Source: Sphingomonas phyllosphaerae 5.2
Lineage (GTDB): Bacteria; Pseudomonadota; Alphaproteobacteria; Sphingomonadales; Sphingomonadaceae
Length of the DNA stretch: 64,000 bases
Assembly: GCF_000419605.1 (NCBI RefSeq)
Contig: NZ_ATTI01000001.1
Span: 3,072,501 to 3,136,500 of the forward strand
Reading direction: 5' to 3'
In this document: piece by piece, positions 18,262 to 27,234 of the stretch
How positions within the stretch are numbered: the first letter of the stretch is position 1
Layout: each line of letters starts with the position of its first letter
Program-made: the position numbers and the translations under genes
The notes under the pieces: generated by a model
What the model saw: only the letters and a program-made list of their open reading frames with translations
The model's database searches: none
Told to the model about the DNA's origin: nothing

Positions 18262-18798
18262 TCAACCAATGCGCTGTGCGAGCCAGCCGTAGAGGAAGGC
18301 CTCGTTGGCGGGGCGCTGCTCGGCGAGCGTCAGGTAGCGTTCGCCCTGCAACGCCTCGACCGCGCGCGTCAGCACCGTCTCGGCGACCGGACCGCGCGTG
18401 GCGAGGAAGCCGGCGAGCGCGTCTAGCGTCTGCGCGCCGATGCGGCCGTCGCACGGCAGGTCGGGATACTCGCGCGCGCCGCGATTGAGCGCGTTGAGCG
18501 CGCGTTGCAGGAAGGTCGCCGCGACGATCGGCCCCATGTTGACCCCGGTGTCGAACAATTCGGCGGCGAGCCGCGGTGCGTGCGCGGCGACCTTGTCGAA
18601 GGCGGGACGCGTCCAATAGCTGCGGCGATAGATCGCGGCGGCGGCGGGGCGCGCGAAATGGCGCATGTCGCCGGCATAGCCGCTGGCGCGCGCGACCGCC
18701 TCGGTGATGCCGAAGCGGGTCGCCCCGCCGCGGTCCGCGGGGTGATGGACATAGCCGCCCTCACGGTCGATCACGGCGTCGATGAGATCGTCGATCAT
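18262..18798 (-). CDS. GH108 peptidoglycan hydrolase (endolysin-type)
   Basis: 178 residues after an AAGGAG site. Residues about 1-90 match the glycosyl hydrolase 108 domain: the catalytic motif REGGYVHHPADRGGATRFGIT at 12-32 with Glu13, plus YWTRPAFD and LFDTGVNMGP. The C-terminal part, with its CDGRIGAQT segment, resembles PG_binding_3. No signal peptide is present, so release depends on the adjacent holin. In gene transfer agents of Rhodobacterales such a pair releases the particles. No GTA structural genes are in this window. Confidence 0.85.
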   Translation of the reverse strand: MIDDLIDAVIDREGGYVHHPADRGGATRFGITEAVARASGYAGDMRHFARPAAAAIYRRSYWTRPAFDKVAAHAPRLAAELFDTGVNMGPIVAATFLQRALNALNRGAREYPDLPCDGRIGAQTLDALAGFLATRGPVAETVLTRAVEALQGERYLTLAEQRPANEAFLYGWLAQRIG

Positions 18799-18867
18799 GC
18801 TGTCATTCTCCTTCTGCTGGAGAACATATCAGCAACATCGTCTTGTAGGACAGCCGCCCGGCGTGGC

Positions 18868-19218
18868 TCAACGCCCCCGGACGATCTCGCATCCCACCCG
18901 CGCGTCGGGATAGACGTCGGGCTTCATCGAGCGGACCCGCACCTCGCGGACGCGCGGATCGGCGAGGCAAAGCGCCGCGACACGTTCGACCAACGTCTCC
19001 TGCAAGGCGAAACCCTCGCCCGCGGTCAGTGCATGGATGCCGTCGCGCAACGCATCGTAATCGAGCACCTGCGCGATCGTGTCGGCGTCGGGCGCCTGCT
19101 CGTAGGCTACGGTCATCCGCACCGACAGCAGCACGCGTTGCGGCACCGCCTCGTGCGGGTGGATGCCCAGCCGCATCGCGACCGCGAGATCGTCGAGGAT
19201 GATCGCATATTCGGCCAT
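18868..19218 (-). CDS. folB: Dihydroneopterin aldolase
   Basis: 116 residues from an ATG that overlaps the stop of the SDR gene (TGATG). The fold signature is short: IILDDLAVAMRLGIHPHE at the N-terminus, a central LDYDALRDGI and LVERVAALCL, and the C-terminal VRVRSMKPDV with the conserved Lys. It cleaves dihydroneopterin to 6-hydroxymethyl-dihydropterin in folate synthesis. It is the last gene of the folE cluster. Some family members act instead as epimerases. Confidence 0.85.
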   Translation of the reverse strand: MAEYAIILDDLAVAMRLGIHPHEAVPQRVLLSVRMTVAYEQAPDADTIAQVLDYDALRDGIHALTAGEGFALQETLVERVAALCLADPRVREVRVRSMKPDVYPDARVGCEIVRGR

Positions 19219-19943
19219 CACGCGCGCCCCTCGAACATCACGTCGCGGTCGCCGGGGCAGAAACGCTGGCCGCAATCGACGAACACGTTCTGCCCGGTAA
19301 CGCTGCGCGCCTCCAGCAGCCAGACGACCGCTTCCGCCACCGCTTCCGCCCCGACCGGGCGGCGCAGCAGGTTCGCACGCGATACCGCATCGAATTCGGC
19401 CGCGCTCTGGTCACCGCTCGGCAGCGTCAGGCCGGGCGACACCGCGTTGACGCGCACGCGCGGCGCGAACGCCTGCGCCATCAGCACCGTCGCCTGCGCC
19501 AGCGCCGCCTTGGTCAGCGTGTAGCCGTAGAAATCGGGGTTGGGGTTGGCGAGCTTCTGGTCGAGCAGATTGACCACAGCGCCCTCCCGCCCCTGCCCCG
19601 CCAGCGCCGCGGCCAGCAAGGACGGGGCGACGACGTTGATCGCGTGCAGCCGCGCGGCCAGCACCGCATCCGGCGCGGCCGGCGCGTCATATTCGAAGAG
19701 CGAGGCATTGTTGACCAGGCCGTCGACCGGACCGCCGTCGCAGGCGCGTGCGAACAGCGCCGCCGCGTCCGTCGCGTCGGCCAGATCGCCCGGCACCGCC
19801 ACGCCGCCCAATGCCGCCGCCAGCGCCTCCGCCTCGTCCCGCGAGGATCGATAATGGATCACCGGCACGTGCCCCGCCGCCGCAACCGCGCGCGCGATCG
19901 CCGCACCCAGCCGCTTCGCGCCCCCGGTCACCAGCACGCGCAT
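19218..19943 (-). CDS. SDR oxidoreductase, FolM/pteridine reductase-like
   Basis: 241 residues. The cofactor motif is TGGAKRLG at 6-13, with an Arg next to it consistent with NADPH use as in pteridine reductases. NNAS, then a catalytic region containing NLLDQKL and YGYTLTKAAL (Tyr-x3-Lys). The Ser of the classical triad appears replaced by Asp (LLDQK), as in FolM/PTR1-type enzymes. The place between folE and folB supports dihydromonapterin or dihydrofolate reductase activity. The substrate is inferred. Confidence 0.82.
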   Translation of the reverse strand: MRVLVTGGAKRLGAAIARAVAAAGHVPVIHYRSSRDEAEALAAALGGVAVPGDLADATDAAALFARACDGGPVDGLVNNASLFEYDAPAAPDAVLAARLHAINVVAPSLLAAALAGQGREGAVVNLLDQKLANPNPDFYGYTLTKAALAQATVLMAQAFAPRVRVNAVSPGLTLPSGDQSAAEFDAVSRANLLRRPVGAEAVAEAVVWLLEARSVTGQNVFVDCGQRFCPGDRDVMFEGRA

Positions 19944-19948
19944 GGCGA

Positions 19949-20575
19949 TCAGCGCAGCCCCATCAGCGCCAGCACTTCCTTGCGGCTGCGCTCGTCGTCG
20001 CGGAACACGCCCATCATCCGGCTGGTCACCATGCCGACGCCGGAGGTGCGCACCCCGCGCGCCGTCATGCAGGCGTGGCTCGCCTCGATCACCACCGCGA
20101 CGCCGAGCGGCTTCAGCCGCGTCCAGATGCAGTCGGCCACCTCGGCGGTCAGTCGTTCCTGCACCTGCAGGCGTCGCGCATAGCCGTGCAGCACACGCGC
20201 CAGCTTGGAGATGCCGACGACATGGTTGCGCGGCAGGTACGCGATATGCGCCTTGCCGATGATCGGCGCCATGTGATGCTCGCAGTGCGACTGGAACGGA
20301 ATGTCCTTCAGCAGCACGATCTCGTCATAGCCGCCGACCTCTTCGAAGACGCGCGACAGGTGCACGCCGGGATCCTCGCCGTAGCCCGCGCAATATTCCT
20401 TCCATGCGCGCGCGACGCGGCGCGGGGTGTCGACAAGACCTTCGCGCGAAGGATCGTCGCCGGCCCAGCGCAGCAGCGTGCGCACCGCGGCGGCCACGTC
20501 GTCGGGCACCGCGATCTTGCCGTCTGCTGCCACCAGATCGCCGTCGTCGGGCGTCGCCTGCACCGTTTCGCTCAT
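19949..20575 (-). CDS. folE: GTP cyclohydrolase I (type IA)
   Basis: 208 residues from an ATG with GAGGATAAG ahead. Zinc and active-site motifs: [11 protein letters not shown] (Cys and His ligands), [16 protein letters not shown] and the second Cys in [10 protein letters not shown]. It forms 7,8-dihydroneopterin triphosphate from GTP at the head of the pterin pathway. It starts the folE-SDR-folB unit; only 5 bp separate it from the SDR gene. Confidence 0.96.
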   Translation of the reverse strand: MSETVQATPDDGDLVAADGKIAVPDDVAAAVRTLLRWAGDDPSREGLVDTPRRVARAWKEYCAGYGEDPGVHLSRVFEEVGGYDEIVLLKDIPFQSHCEHHMAPIIGKAHIAYLPRNHVVGISKLARVLHGYARRLQVQERLTAEVADCIWTRLKPLGVAVVIEASHACMTARGVRTSGVGMVTSRMMGVFRDDERSRKEVLALMGLR

Positions 20576-20679
20576 CTTATCCTCAATCAAGTCGCGCGCA
20601 GCCTTAGCACGATTTGCCCGCGCGCAACCCTGCGCGTCCCCCGCGGGTTGCACAGGCCGATACGCGAAGGAGAGCGACG

Positions 20680-20886
20680 ATGGCCGACGATCTGAAAAAG
20701 GGCGACGACGTGAGCTGGAAGTCGCATGGCGGCACCGCGCACGGCACGGTCGAGAAGAAGCTGACGTCCGAAACCTCGATCAAGAGCCACAAGGTCAAGG
20801 CATCGAAGGACGATCCGCAATTTCTGGTCAAGAGCGACAATGGCGGGAAGGCCGCACACAAGCCGGGCGCGCTGAAGAAGGAATGA
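20680..20886 (+). CDS. DUF2945/HVA1-type small basic protein
   Basis: 68 residues behind [32 protein letters not shown] at the N-terminus followed by [28 protein letters not shown] is the layout of the HVA1/DUF2945 TUDOR-like domain. No signal or membrane segment. Function in bacteria is unknown. Confidence 0.85.
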   Translation: MADDLKKGDDVSWKSHGGTAHGTVEKKLTSETSIKSHKVKASKDDPQFLVKSDNGGKAAHKPGALKKE

Positions 20887-20901
20887 GCCGACGCGCGCGT
20901 C

Positions 20902-20943
20902 GACGGTGACGAAGCATCAGGCAAGCAACGCGTCGTCACGGTC
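20902..20943. terminator. Hairpin after DUF2945 gene
   Basis: GACGGTGACGA (20902-20912) pairs with TCGTCACGGTC (20933-20943) with one mismatch around a 20-base loop. No T-run, so function is uncertain. Confidence 0.35.
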
Positions 20944-21014
20944 GCTCACACGCCTTGTTGCGGTCGAAGACAGGTCCTAACGTCAGCCACTTCGGCGCAA
21001 CGAAGGGGCGGCAA

Positions 21015-22400
21015 ATGACGTACGGCAGGTTCTTCTCGGGCATGGTCGCCGCTACGCTGTGCGCCACGCCGTTCGCCGCGCTCCGTGCCGAGCCGGCTGC
21101 CGAGGCGCAGGCGCTGGACATCGCCAAGCGCGCGATCGCCTTTCGCAGCGTCGCCGGGCCGGGCAACCAGACCCCGCAGCTTGCCGCCTATCTGAAGTCG
21201 GTGCTGGTCGCGGGCGGCATCTCGGACGTGGCGGTGACGCCCGTCGAGGACACCGCCTATCTCGTCGCGCGCTGGCCGGGCACCGATCGCGCCGCCAAGC
21301 CGCTGGTGATCTCCGGCCATATCGACGTGGTCGAGGCGAAGCCCGCCGACTGGCAGCGCGATCCCTTCACCCCGGTGGTCGAGAACGGCTACCTGTACGG
21401 CCGCGGCGCCACCGACATGAAGCTGGACGCCGCGGTGACGATCGCGGCGCTGTTGCAGATGAAGCGCGCCGGCTTTCGCCCGCGCCGCGACGTCGTGCTC
21501 GAATTCTCCGGTGACGAGGAGACGCGCATGAAGACCAGCGCGCTGATCGCCGAGCAGCTCAAAAACGCCGAGCTGGTGATCAACATCGACGGCGGCGGTG
21601 GCCGGCTCGGGGAGGACGGCAAAGCGCAATTCTTCACCTGGAACGGCGCCGAGAAGACCTATGCCGATTTCGAGCTGACCGTGACCGACCCCGGCGGGCA
21701 CAGTTCCGCGCCGCGTCCGCAGAATGCGATCAACCAGCTGTCGGCCGCGCTGGTGCGGATCGGCAATTACCGCTTCACCCCGCAATCGTCCGATCTGACC
21801 AGGGCCTTCTTCGTCGCCGCCGCGAAGCAGAAGACCGGCGCGCTCGCGGCCGCGATGCGCGCGTTCGCCGCGAACCCGAAGGACGAGAAGGCGATCGCCA
21901 CGCTCGCCGCCGACCCCGCGTACGTCGGGCAGATCGGCACCACCTGCGTCGCGACGATGGTGGGCGGCGGGCACGCGCTCAACGCCTTGCCGCAGCGCGC
22001 CACCGCCAACATCAATTGCCGCATCTTCCCCGGCGTGAAGCCCGCCGACGTGATGGCGACGCTCAAGCAGGTCGCCGCCGAACCGAAGATGACGATCCGC
22101 GACGTCAGCGAGGGTTCGGTTGCCAACGACGCCTCGCCGATGCGCGCCGATTTCGTCGCTGCGGTGACCAAGGCGATCGCGAAGACGCGCCCCGGCGTGC
22201 CGGTGTTCCCCAGCATGTCGGCGGGCGCCAGCGACAGCATGTGGTTCCGCTATCACCACGTCCCCAGCTATGGCGCGAGCCCGACCTTCATCAAGGAATC
22301 GGACGATTTCAGCCACGGCCTGAACGAGCGGACGCCGATCGACAACATCGCGCCCGGCATCGCCTACTACGAGTCGCTGTTCACCGACCTGTCGAGATAA
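21015..22400 (+). CDS. M20/M25/M40 family peptidase, exported
   Basis: 461 residues from MTYGRFF, with a signal peptide ending near ALRAEP (residue ~26); an upstream ATG at 20955 would bury that signal. Metal-site motifs: SGHIDVVEAKP (His, Asp), GRGATDMK, FSGDEET (general base Glu and ligand), and a late ESDDFSHGLNER with the last His. The dimerisation insert is present (GGHSSAPRPQNA). It hydrolyses peptides or N-acyl amino acids in the periplasm; the substrate is unknown. Its 3' end overlaps the convergent TetR gene by 34 bp. Confidence 0.9.
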   Translation: MTYGRFFSGMVAATLCATPFAALRAEPAAEAQALDIAKRAIAFRSVAGPGNQTPQLAAYLKSVLVAGGISDVAVTPVEDTAYLVARWPGTDRAAKPLVISGHIDVVEAKPADWQRDPFTPVVENGYLYGRGATDMKLDAAVTIAALLQMKRAGFRPRRDVVLEFSGDEETRMKTSALIAEQLKNAELVINIDGGGGRLGEDGKAQFFTWNGAEKTYADFELTVTDPGGHSSAPRPQNAINQLSAALVRIGNYRFTPQSSDLTRAFFVAAAKQKTGALAAAMRAFAANPKDEKAIATLAADPAYVGQIGTTCVATMVGGGHALNALPQRATANINCRIFPGVKPADVMATLKQVAAEPKMTIRDVSEGSVANDASPMRADFVAAVTKAIAKTRPGVPVFPSMSAGASDSMWFRYHHVPSYGASPTFIKESDDFSHGLNERTPIDNIAPGIAYYESLFTDLSR

Positions 22401-22957
22401 GCGGCGGCGAGCGCGCGCGCCTCGTCGGCGGTGAAACTGCCGGGCGACAGGCACAGCTCGAGCCACAAGCCATCGACCAGCGCGGTCACCCCGATCGCCG
22501 CCAGCCGCACGCGCGCGGCCGGAAGCCCGCAGTCGGCGAGCAGTTGTTCCAGCCGCGCACGGAACCCCGCATAATGATGCTCGTGCCGCGCGAGCATCGC
22601 CGCATCCCCGCGCGCAAGGCTCCATAGCGCCAGCCAGGTCGCGAGCAGCGCCGGGTCCGCGATCGGGGCACCGAAATTCGCCGCGACATAGGCACCGAGC
22701 CGTGCACGCGGCGACGTGCCCGCCGACGCCACCGCCACCTCCAGCGCCGCGCCGACCTGCGCCGCGACATGGTCGTAGGATGCCGCCACCAGCCGATCGA
22801 CTCCGCCGAAATGGTGCGTCACCAGCCCCGGCGACACCGCCGCCGCCGCTGCGATCGTGCGCACCGATGCGCCCGCCGCGCCGCGCTCCGCCAGCACGCG
22901 CACCGTCGCTTCGATCAACTCGCGACGCCGATCGTCGGGAGTGGCGCGCTTGCTCAT
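22367..22957 (-). CDS. TetR-family regulator, BetI-like
   Basis: 196 residues. N-terminal HTH at about 12-57 with RELIEATVRVLAERG and VRTIAAAAAVSPGLVTHHFG. The ligand domain, with LATWLALWSLARGD and a BetI-type C-terminus (LVDGLWLELCLSPG), resembles BetI, the choline-responsive repressor. It is divergent from a Rieske oxygenase gene with 48 bp between, in which an operator-like palindrome sits at 22969-22986. It probably represses itself and the oxygenase gene. Confidence 0.87.
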   Translation of the reverse strand: MSKRATPDDRRRELIEATVRVLAERGAAGASVRTIAAAAAVSPGLVTHHFGGVDRLVAASYDHVAAQVGAALEVAVASAGTSPRARLGAYVAANFGAPIADPALLATWLALWSLARGDAAMLARHEHHYAGFRARLEQLLADCGLPAARVRLAAIGVTALVDGLWLELCLSPGSFTADEARALAAAYLDRSVNSDS

Positions 22958-22968
22958 CGCCCCGGCCT

Positions 22969-22986
22969 GTTATACGATCGTGCAAC
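22969..22986. promoter_or_regulatory. Operator-like palindrome between TetR and Rieske oxygenase genes
   Basis: GTTnnACGATCGTnnAAC: 14 of 18 positions are symmetric around 22977/22978. It lies in the 48-bp divergent gap, where the two promoters must also be, so binding of the TetR protein would block both. Confidence 0.6.
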
Positions 22987-23005
22987 AAGCATGCGAGAAC
23001 CTCCT

Positions 23006-24226
23006 ATGCCTCGTTCTGCCGAGCTGCCACCTGCCGGTCTCCCCCACGCCGATCCTGACGCGGACTGGAGCCTGCCCGGCTGGCTCTATACCGATCCCGA
23101 GTATTTTGCGCTCGAATGTGCGCGAGTGATCCGCCCATCGTGGCAGATCGTCTGTCACGAAAGCGATCTCGACCGGCCCGGCGCATGGCGGACGCTGTCG
23201 TACCTGGACGAGAACGTCGTCGTGGTGCGCGGTGCCGATGGAGAGATCCGCGCCTTCCACAACGTCTGCCGCCACCGCGCGATGCGGCTGGTGGACGGCA
23301 GCGCGGGATGCGCGCGCAAGCTGGTCTGCCCGTACCACGCCTGGGTCTACGAACTCGACGGGCGGCTGAGCGGCGTGCCGGCGCGCCGCGACTATCCTGC
23401 GCTGGACATGGACGCGAGCGGGCTGGTCCCCGTCGAGGTCGACCGCTGGCGCGGGTTCGTCTTCGTCCGGCTGGAGGACGACGGCGGCCCGCGCGTCGCG
23501 GAGATGATGGCGCCCTACGACCACGAGATCGCGCCGTATCGCTTCGGCGACATGCGTCGCATCGGCGACGTGCGCCACCGCGAGCGGGCCGTGAACTGGA
23601 AGAACGTCGGCGACAATTATTCCGACAACCTGCACATCCCGGTCGCGCACGACGGCCTGACGCGCCTGTTCGGCAAGAGCTATGCGATCGAGGCGGCGGG
23701 ATGGGTGGACCGGATGTCGGGCCAGCTGGTCGACCGCCCGTCCGACGATCCGTGGGAACGCTTCTACCAGACGCACCTGCCGCCGGTCGAACACCTGCCG
23801 CCGGCGAACCAGCGGCTGTGGCTCTATTACAAGCTGTGGCCGAACATGGCGTTCGATCTCTACGCCGACCAGATCGACTTCATGCAATGGCTGCCGCTGA
23901 CGCCGACCACGTGCGTGCTGCGCGAGATGACCTTCGCGCTGCCCGATCCGCGGCGCGCGATGAAGCTGGTCCGCTATGCCAACTGGCGCATCAACCGCAC
24001 CGTCAACGCCGAGGACACATGGCTGATCGAGCGCGTGCAGCAAGGCATGGCCTCATCCAGCTACACCGCCGGCCCGATCGGCGCGAGCGAGGTATGCCTG
24101 CGCAGTTTCGCCGCAAAAATCCGGACCCGCATTCCCGAAGCCCGCCTCCACCGCGCGCCGGCGCCGGGCTGGTCGAAGCACTCTCCGTCACCCCTGCGCC
24201 GGCAACGGCCCGTGGCGGTCGAGTGA
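23006..24226 (+). CDS. Rieske 2Fe-2S aromatic-ring-hydroxylating/N-demethylating oxygenase, alpha subunit
   Basis: 406 residues from MPRSAEL; an ATG 15 bases upstream is equally possible. Rieske cluster ligands: Cys88-x-His90 and Cys108-x2-His111 (CRHRAM and CPYHAW). The mononuclear iron site is visible at WKNVGDNYSDNLHIPVAH, with His210 and His215. Proteins of this type include benzoate-type dioxygenases and the glycine-betaine/carnitine demethylases GbcA and CntA. The neighbouring BetI-like regulator favours a quaternary amine substrate. No reductase partner is adjacent. Confidence 0.87.
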   Translation: MPRSAELPPAGLPHADPDADWSLPGWLYTDPEYFALECARVIRPSWQIVCHESDLDRPGAWRTLSYLDENVVVVRGADGEIRAFHNVCRHRAMRLVDGSAGCARKLVCPYHAWVYELDGRLSGVPARRDYPALDMDASGLVPVEVDRWRGFVFVRLEDDGGPRVAEMMAPYDHEIAPYRFGDMRRIGDVRHRERAVNWKNVGDNYSDNLHIPVAHDGLTRLFGKSYAIEAAGWVDRMSGQLVDRPSDDPWERFYQTHLPPVEHLPPANQRLWLYYKLWPNMAFDLYADQIDFMQWLPLTPTTCVLREMTFALPDPRRAMKLVRYANWRINRTVNAEDTWLIERVQQGMASSSYTAGPIGASEVCLRSFAAKIRTRIPEARLHRAPAPGWSKHSPSPLRRQRPVAVE

Positions 24227-24326
24227 AGGCAGGAGGCGGGACACGGGCGCGCCGGTGCTGTGCCGGGCGTGCGGCGGACTGAACAGCGATAGCCCCCTGT
24301 ATGCGCAGGGGCGACGGGGAGCGGGC

Positions 24327-25955
24327 ATGGCGGGAAAGTACGACGCGATCATCATCGGCGGTGGCCATAACGGGCTGGTCTGCGCCTTCTATCTCGCGCG
24401 CGCCGGATTGAAGGTCCGCGTGCTCGAACGCCGCCATGTCGTGGGGGGTGCGGCGGTGACCGAGGAATTCCACCCCGGCTTCCGCAACTCCACCGCCAGC
24501 TACACCGTCAGCCTGCTGCGCCCGAAGGTGATCGCCGACATGAAGCTGCACGACCGCGGCTTTCGCATCATCGAGCGGACGATCAGCAACTTCTTCCCCT
24601 TTCCCGACACCTATCTGACGCTAGGCGGCGGGATGGCGCGTACGCAGGAGCAGTTCGCGCGTTTCAGCCGCCGCGATGCGGAAGCTTATCCGCGCTACGA
24701 CGCCGCGCTGGAGCGCGTTGCGCAGGTATTGCGCGACCTCGCGCTCAAGGCGCCGCCCAACGCCGGCGGCGGTCTGGCCGAGGTGGTCTCCGCGGCGCGG
24801 CAGGGGTGGCCGCTGGCGAAACTCGACATCGCCGCGCAGCGCGACCTGCTCGACGTCTTCACCAAGTCCGCGCGCGAGTTCCTCGACGGCTGGTTCGAGG
24901 ACGACCACGTCAGGTCGGCGTTCGCGTTCGACGCAGTGGTCGGCAATTTCGCGGGCGTCTCCACCCCCGGCTCGGCCTACGTCCTGCTCCACCACGTCTT
25001 CGGCGAGGTGAACGGCAAGTTCGGCGCTTGGGGCCATTCGGTCGGCGGCATGGGTGCGATCACGCAGGCAATGGCGGCGGCATGCCGCGATGCCGGGGTG
25101 GAGATCTCGGTCGACGCGCCCGTCGCGCGCGTGCTGGTCGACGGCGGCAAGGCGGCGGGGGTGGCATTGGACAGCGGCGAGGAGATCGTCGCACCGGTGG
25201 TCGCCGCCAATGTCGGCCCGGCGCTGCTGTATCGCGAGATGGTCGACGACGCCGACCTGCCCGAGGACTTCCGCCGCCGCATCGCCGGGTTCCGGACCGG
25301 TTCGGGTACGTTCCGCATGAACGTGGCGCTGAGCGAGCTGCCCGACTTCACCGTCCTGCCCGGCAAGGAACGCGCCGAGCATCATACCGCCGGGATCATC
25401 ATCGCCCCCGGACTCGACTATATGGACCGCGCGTTCGACGATGCGAAGGCGCACGGCTGGTCGCGCGAGCCGATCGTCGAAATGAAGCTGCCGACCACCG
25501 TAGACGACAGCCTCGCTCCGCCCGGTATGCACATCGCCAGCCTGTTCTGCCAGCAATTCGCCCCCGAGCTGACCCCCGGACCCGACGGGCGCCCGCGCAG
25601 CTGGGACGACGTGCGCGAGGAAGTCGCCGACCTCATCATCGACACCGTCGACCGCCACGCGCCCAATTTCAAGAAGTCGGTCATCGCGCGCCAGATCCAC
25701 TCCCCGCTCGACCTGGAGCGCAAGTTCGGTCTGGTGGGCGGCGACATCTTCCACGGCCGCATGAGCCTCGACCAATTGTGGTCGGCGCGCCCCGTGCTGG
25801 GGCACGGCGACTATCGCGCGCCGATCCGCGGGCTCTACATGTGCGGGTCCGGGACACATCCCGGTGGCGGCGTAACCGGCGCGCCCGGGCACAATGCCGC
25901 GCACGCGATCCTCGCCGACCGCAGCCTCATGGCGCGGTGGCGCCGCCGCGCCTGA
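24327..25955 (+). CDS. FAD-dependent oxidoreductase of the phytoene desaturase/PYROXD2 family
   Basis: 542 residues from MAGKYDAII after an ACGGGGAGC site. An N-terminal FAD Rossmann motif (IIIGGGHNGLVCAFYLARAG, 7-26) is followed by the GG motif VVGGAA. The C-terminal FAD segment is YMCGSGTHPGGGVTGAPGHNAA. This is the crtI-like PYROXD2 group, mostly uncharacterised, not a carotenoid enzyme by context. It follows the Rieske gene by 100 bp, with a CCCCTG-CAGGGG hairpin at 24294-24311 in the gap. It may act on the same pathway. Confidence 0.85.
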   Translation: MAGKYDAIIIGGGHNGLVCAFYLARAGLKVRVLERRHVVGGAAVTEEFHPGFRNSTASYTVSLLRPKVIADMKLHDRGFRIIERTISNFFPFPDTYLTLGGGMARTQEQFARFSRRDAEAYPRYDAALERVAQVLRDLALKAPPNAGGGLAEVVSAARQGWPLAKLDIAAQRDLLDVFTKSAREFLDGWFEDDHVRSAFAFDAVVGNFAGVSTPGSAYVLLHHVFGEVNGKFGAWGHSVGGMGAITQAMAAACRDAGVEISVDAPVARVLVDGGKAAGVALDSGEEIVAPVVAANVGPALLYREMVDDADLPEDFRRRIAGFRTGSGTFRMNVALSELPDFTVLPGKERAEHHTAGIIIAPGLDYMDRAFDDAKAHGWSREPIVEMKLPTTVDDSLAPPGMHIASLFCQQFAPELTPGPDGRPRSWDDVREEVADLIIDTVDRHAPNFKKSVIARQIHSPLDLERKFGLVGGDIFHGRMSLDQLWSARPVLGHGDYRAPIRGLYMCGSGTHPGGGVTGAPGHNAAHAILADRSLMARWRRRA

Positions 25956-27234
25956 CCGCGAGGTACACCGGCACCCCGGCGAGCAGCAGCCCCAGTGCCC
26001 AGCCGTTCGCCTCGCGCCCCAGCCCCCACGCCAGCCACGCGACGAACCCGGCCGCGACGAGGCCCGCCACGCGCGCGGGCCCGTCACGCCGCAGCAGCTT
26101 CACTGCGGCCAGCGCGCTGACGAAATACGCGAGCATCCCCGCGGCCAGCGACACCGCCGCGACGAACGCGAACAGGTCGCCCATCCCGCGCGTGTAATTG
26201 GCCAGCGTCACCGCCGTCACCATCGCACCCGCCAGGACGTGCGCGCGCACCGGCACGCCACGCATGCTTTCGTGCGCGAACCAGTGCGGGAACACGCCGC
26301 CGCACGCCATCGCGCGCGGCACCTCGCCCTGCAACAGCACGAAGCCGTTCAGCGCTCCCAACGCACTGACCGCGGCGAACAGCGCGACGACCTGCGCCAC
26401 CCCGCTGCCGAATGCCACCCCCAGGAAGTCGGCGATCGGCGCGGGCGAGGCGGCGATCGCGGCGCGTGGCATCATGTACGTGATCGCGCTGGACACCGCG
26501 AGGTAGATCAGCCCGACCGCCGCCGTACCGATCAACGTGGCGCGCGGCACCGTCCGGCTGGCATCGCGCACCTTGTCCGCCGGCACGGTCGCCGATTCCA
26601 GACCCAGGAACCCCCAGAAGGTCAACGCCGCCGCGCCTGCCACCGCGCGCGCGTCCAGCGGTACGGCCGGGTTGCGCACCGCTGGTCCGCCGCCTGCCAG
26701 CACCCACCATGCGGCGAGCAGCACCACGGCACCGAGCGGCAGCAGCTTCAACACCATCGTCACCACCTGCACCCGCGCCGCCGCGCCGACCCCGGCGATG
26801 TTGACCAGCACCATTGCCCACACCAGCGCGACCGCGACGAGCGCGGCATGCGGGATCAACGCCGGGATCGCGACGCTCAGCGCGCTGACCGCCGCCACCG
26901 CGATCGCGCCGTTCCCGGCCCACACCAGCGTCCAGTAACTCCACGCCGCCGCAAAGCCGATGCGCGGGCCGAACGCGAGATCGGCATAGGCATATGGCCC
27001 GCCCGCCCCCGGCACCGCGCCGGCCAGCCGCGCGAAGACGAATGCCAGGCAGAGCGATCCCGCGATCGTCGCCACCCACCCCAGCGTGCCGTTGCCGCCC
27101 AGCGGCGCGAGCGTCGCGGGCAGCAGGTAGATCCCCGATCCGACCAGGTTGCCCATCACCAGCGCCAGCGCACCGAAGAAGCCGATCGTGCCGCTTGATC
27201 GCCGGGCGTCCGCGTGGTTTGCTCGCTTCTCCAT
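25927..27234 (-). CDS. APC-superfamily amino acid permease/antiporter
   Basis: 435 residues from MEKRANH, preceded by GGGAGGAAG; longer frames upstream lack a ribosome site. About 12 hydrophobic segments. The first helix carries GNLVGSGIYLLPATLAP, the unwound G-x-G-x-G substrate-binding motif of APC transporters (AdiC/YjeH-like). PFLGLESATVP-like (here WGFLGLESATVP) also fits. The substrate is likely an amino acid or amine. Its 3' end overlaps the convergent oxidoreductase gene by 29 bp. Confidence 0.88.
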   Translation of the reverse strand: MEKRANHADARRSSGTIGFFGALALVMGNLVGSGIYLLPATLAPLGGNGTLGWVATIAGSLCLAFVFARLAGAVPGAGGPYAYADLAFGPRIGFAAAWSYWTLVWAGNGAIAVAAVSALSVAIPALIPHAALVAVALVWAMVLVNIAGVGAAARVQVVTMVLKLLPLGAVVLLAAWWVLAGGGPAVRNPAVPLDARAVAGAAALTFWGFLGLESATVPADKVRDASRTVPRATLIGTAAVGLIYLAVSSAITYMMPRAAIAASPAPIADFLGVAFGSGVAQVVALFAAVSALGALNGFVLLQGEVPRAMACGGVFPHWFAHESMRGVPVRAHVLAGAMVTAVTLANYTRGMGDLFAFVAAVSLAAGMLAYFVSALAAVKLLRRDGPARVAGLVAAGFVAWLAWGLGREANGWALGLLLAGVPVYLAVRRGGATAP

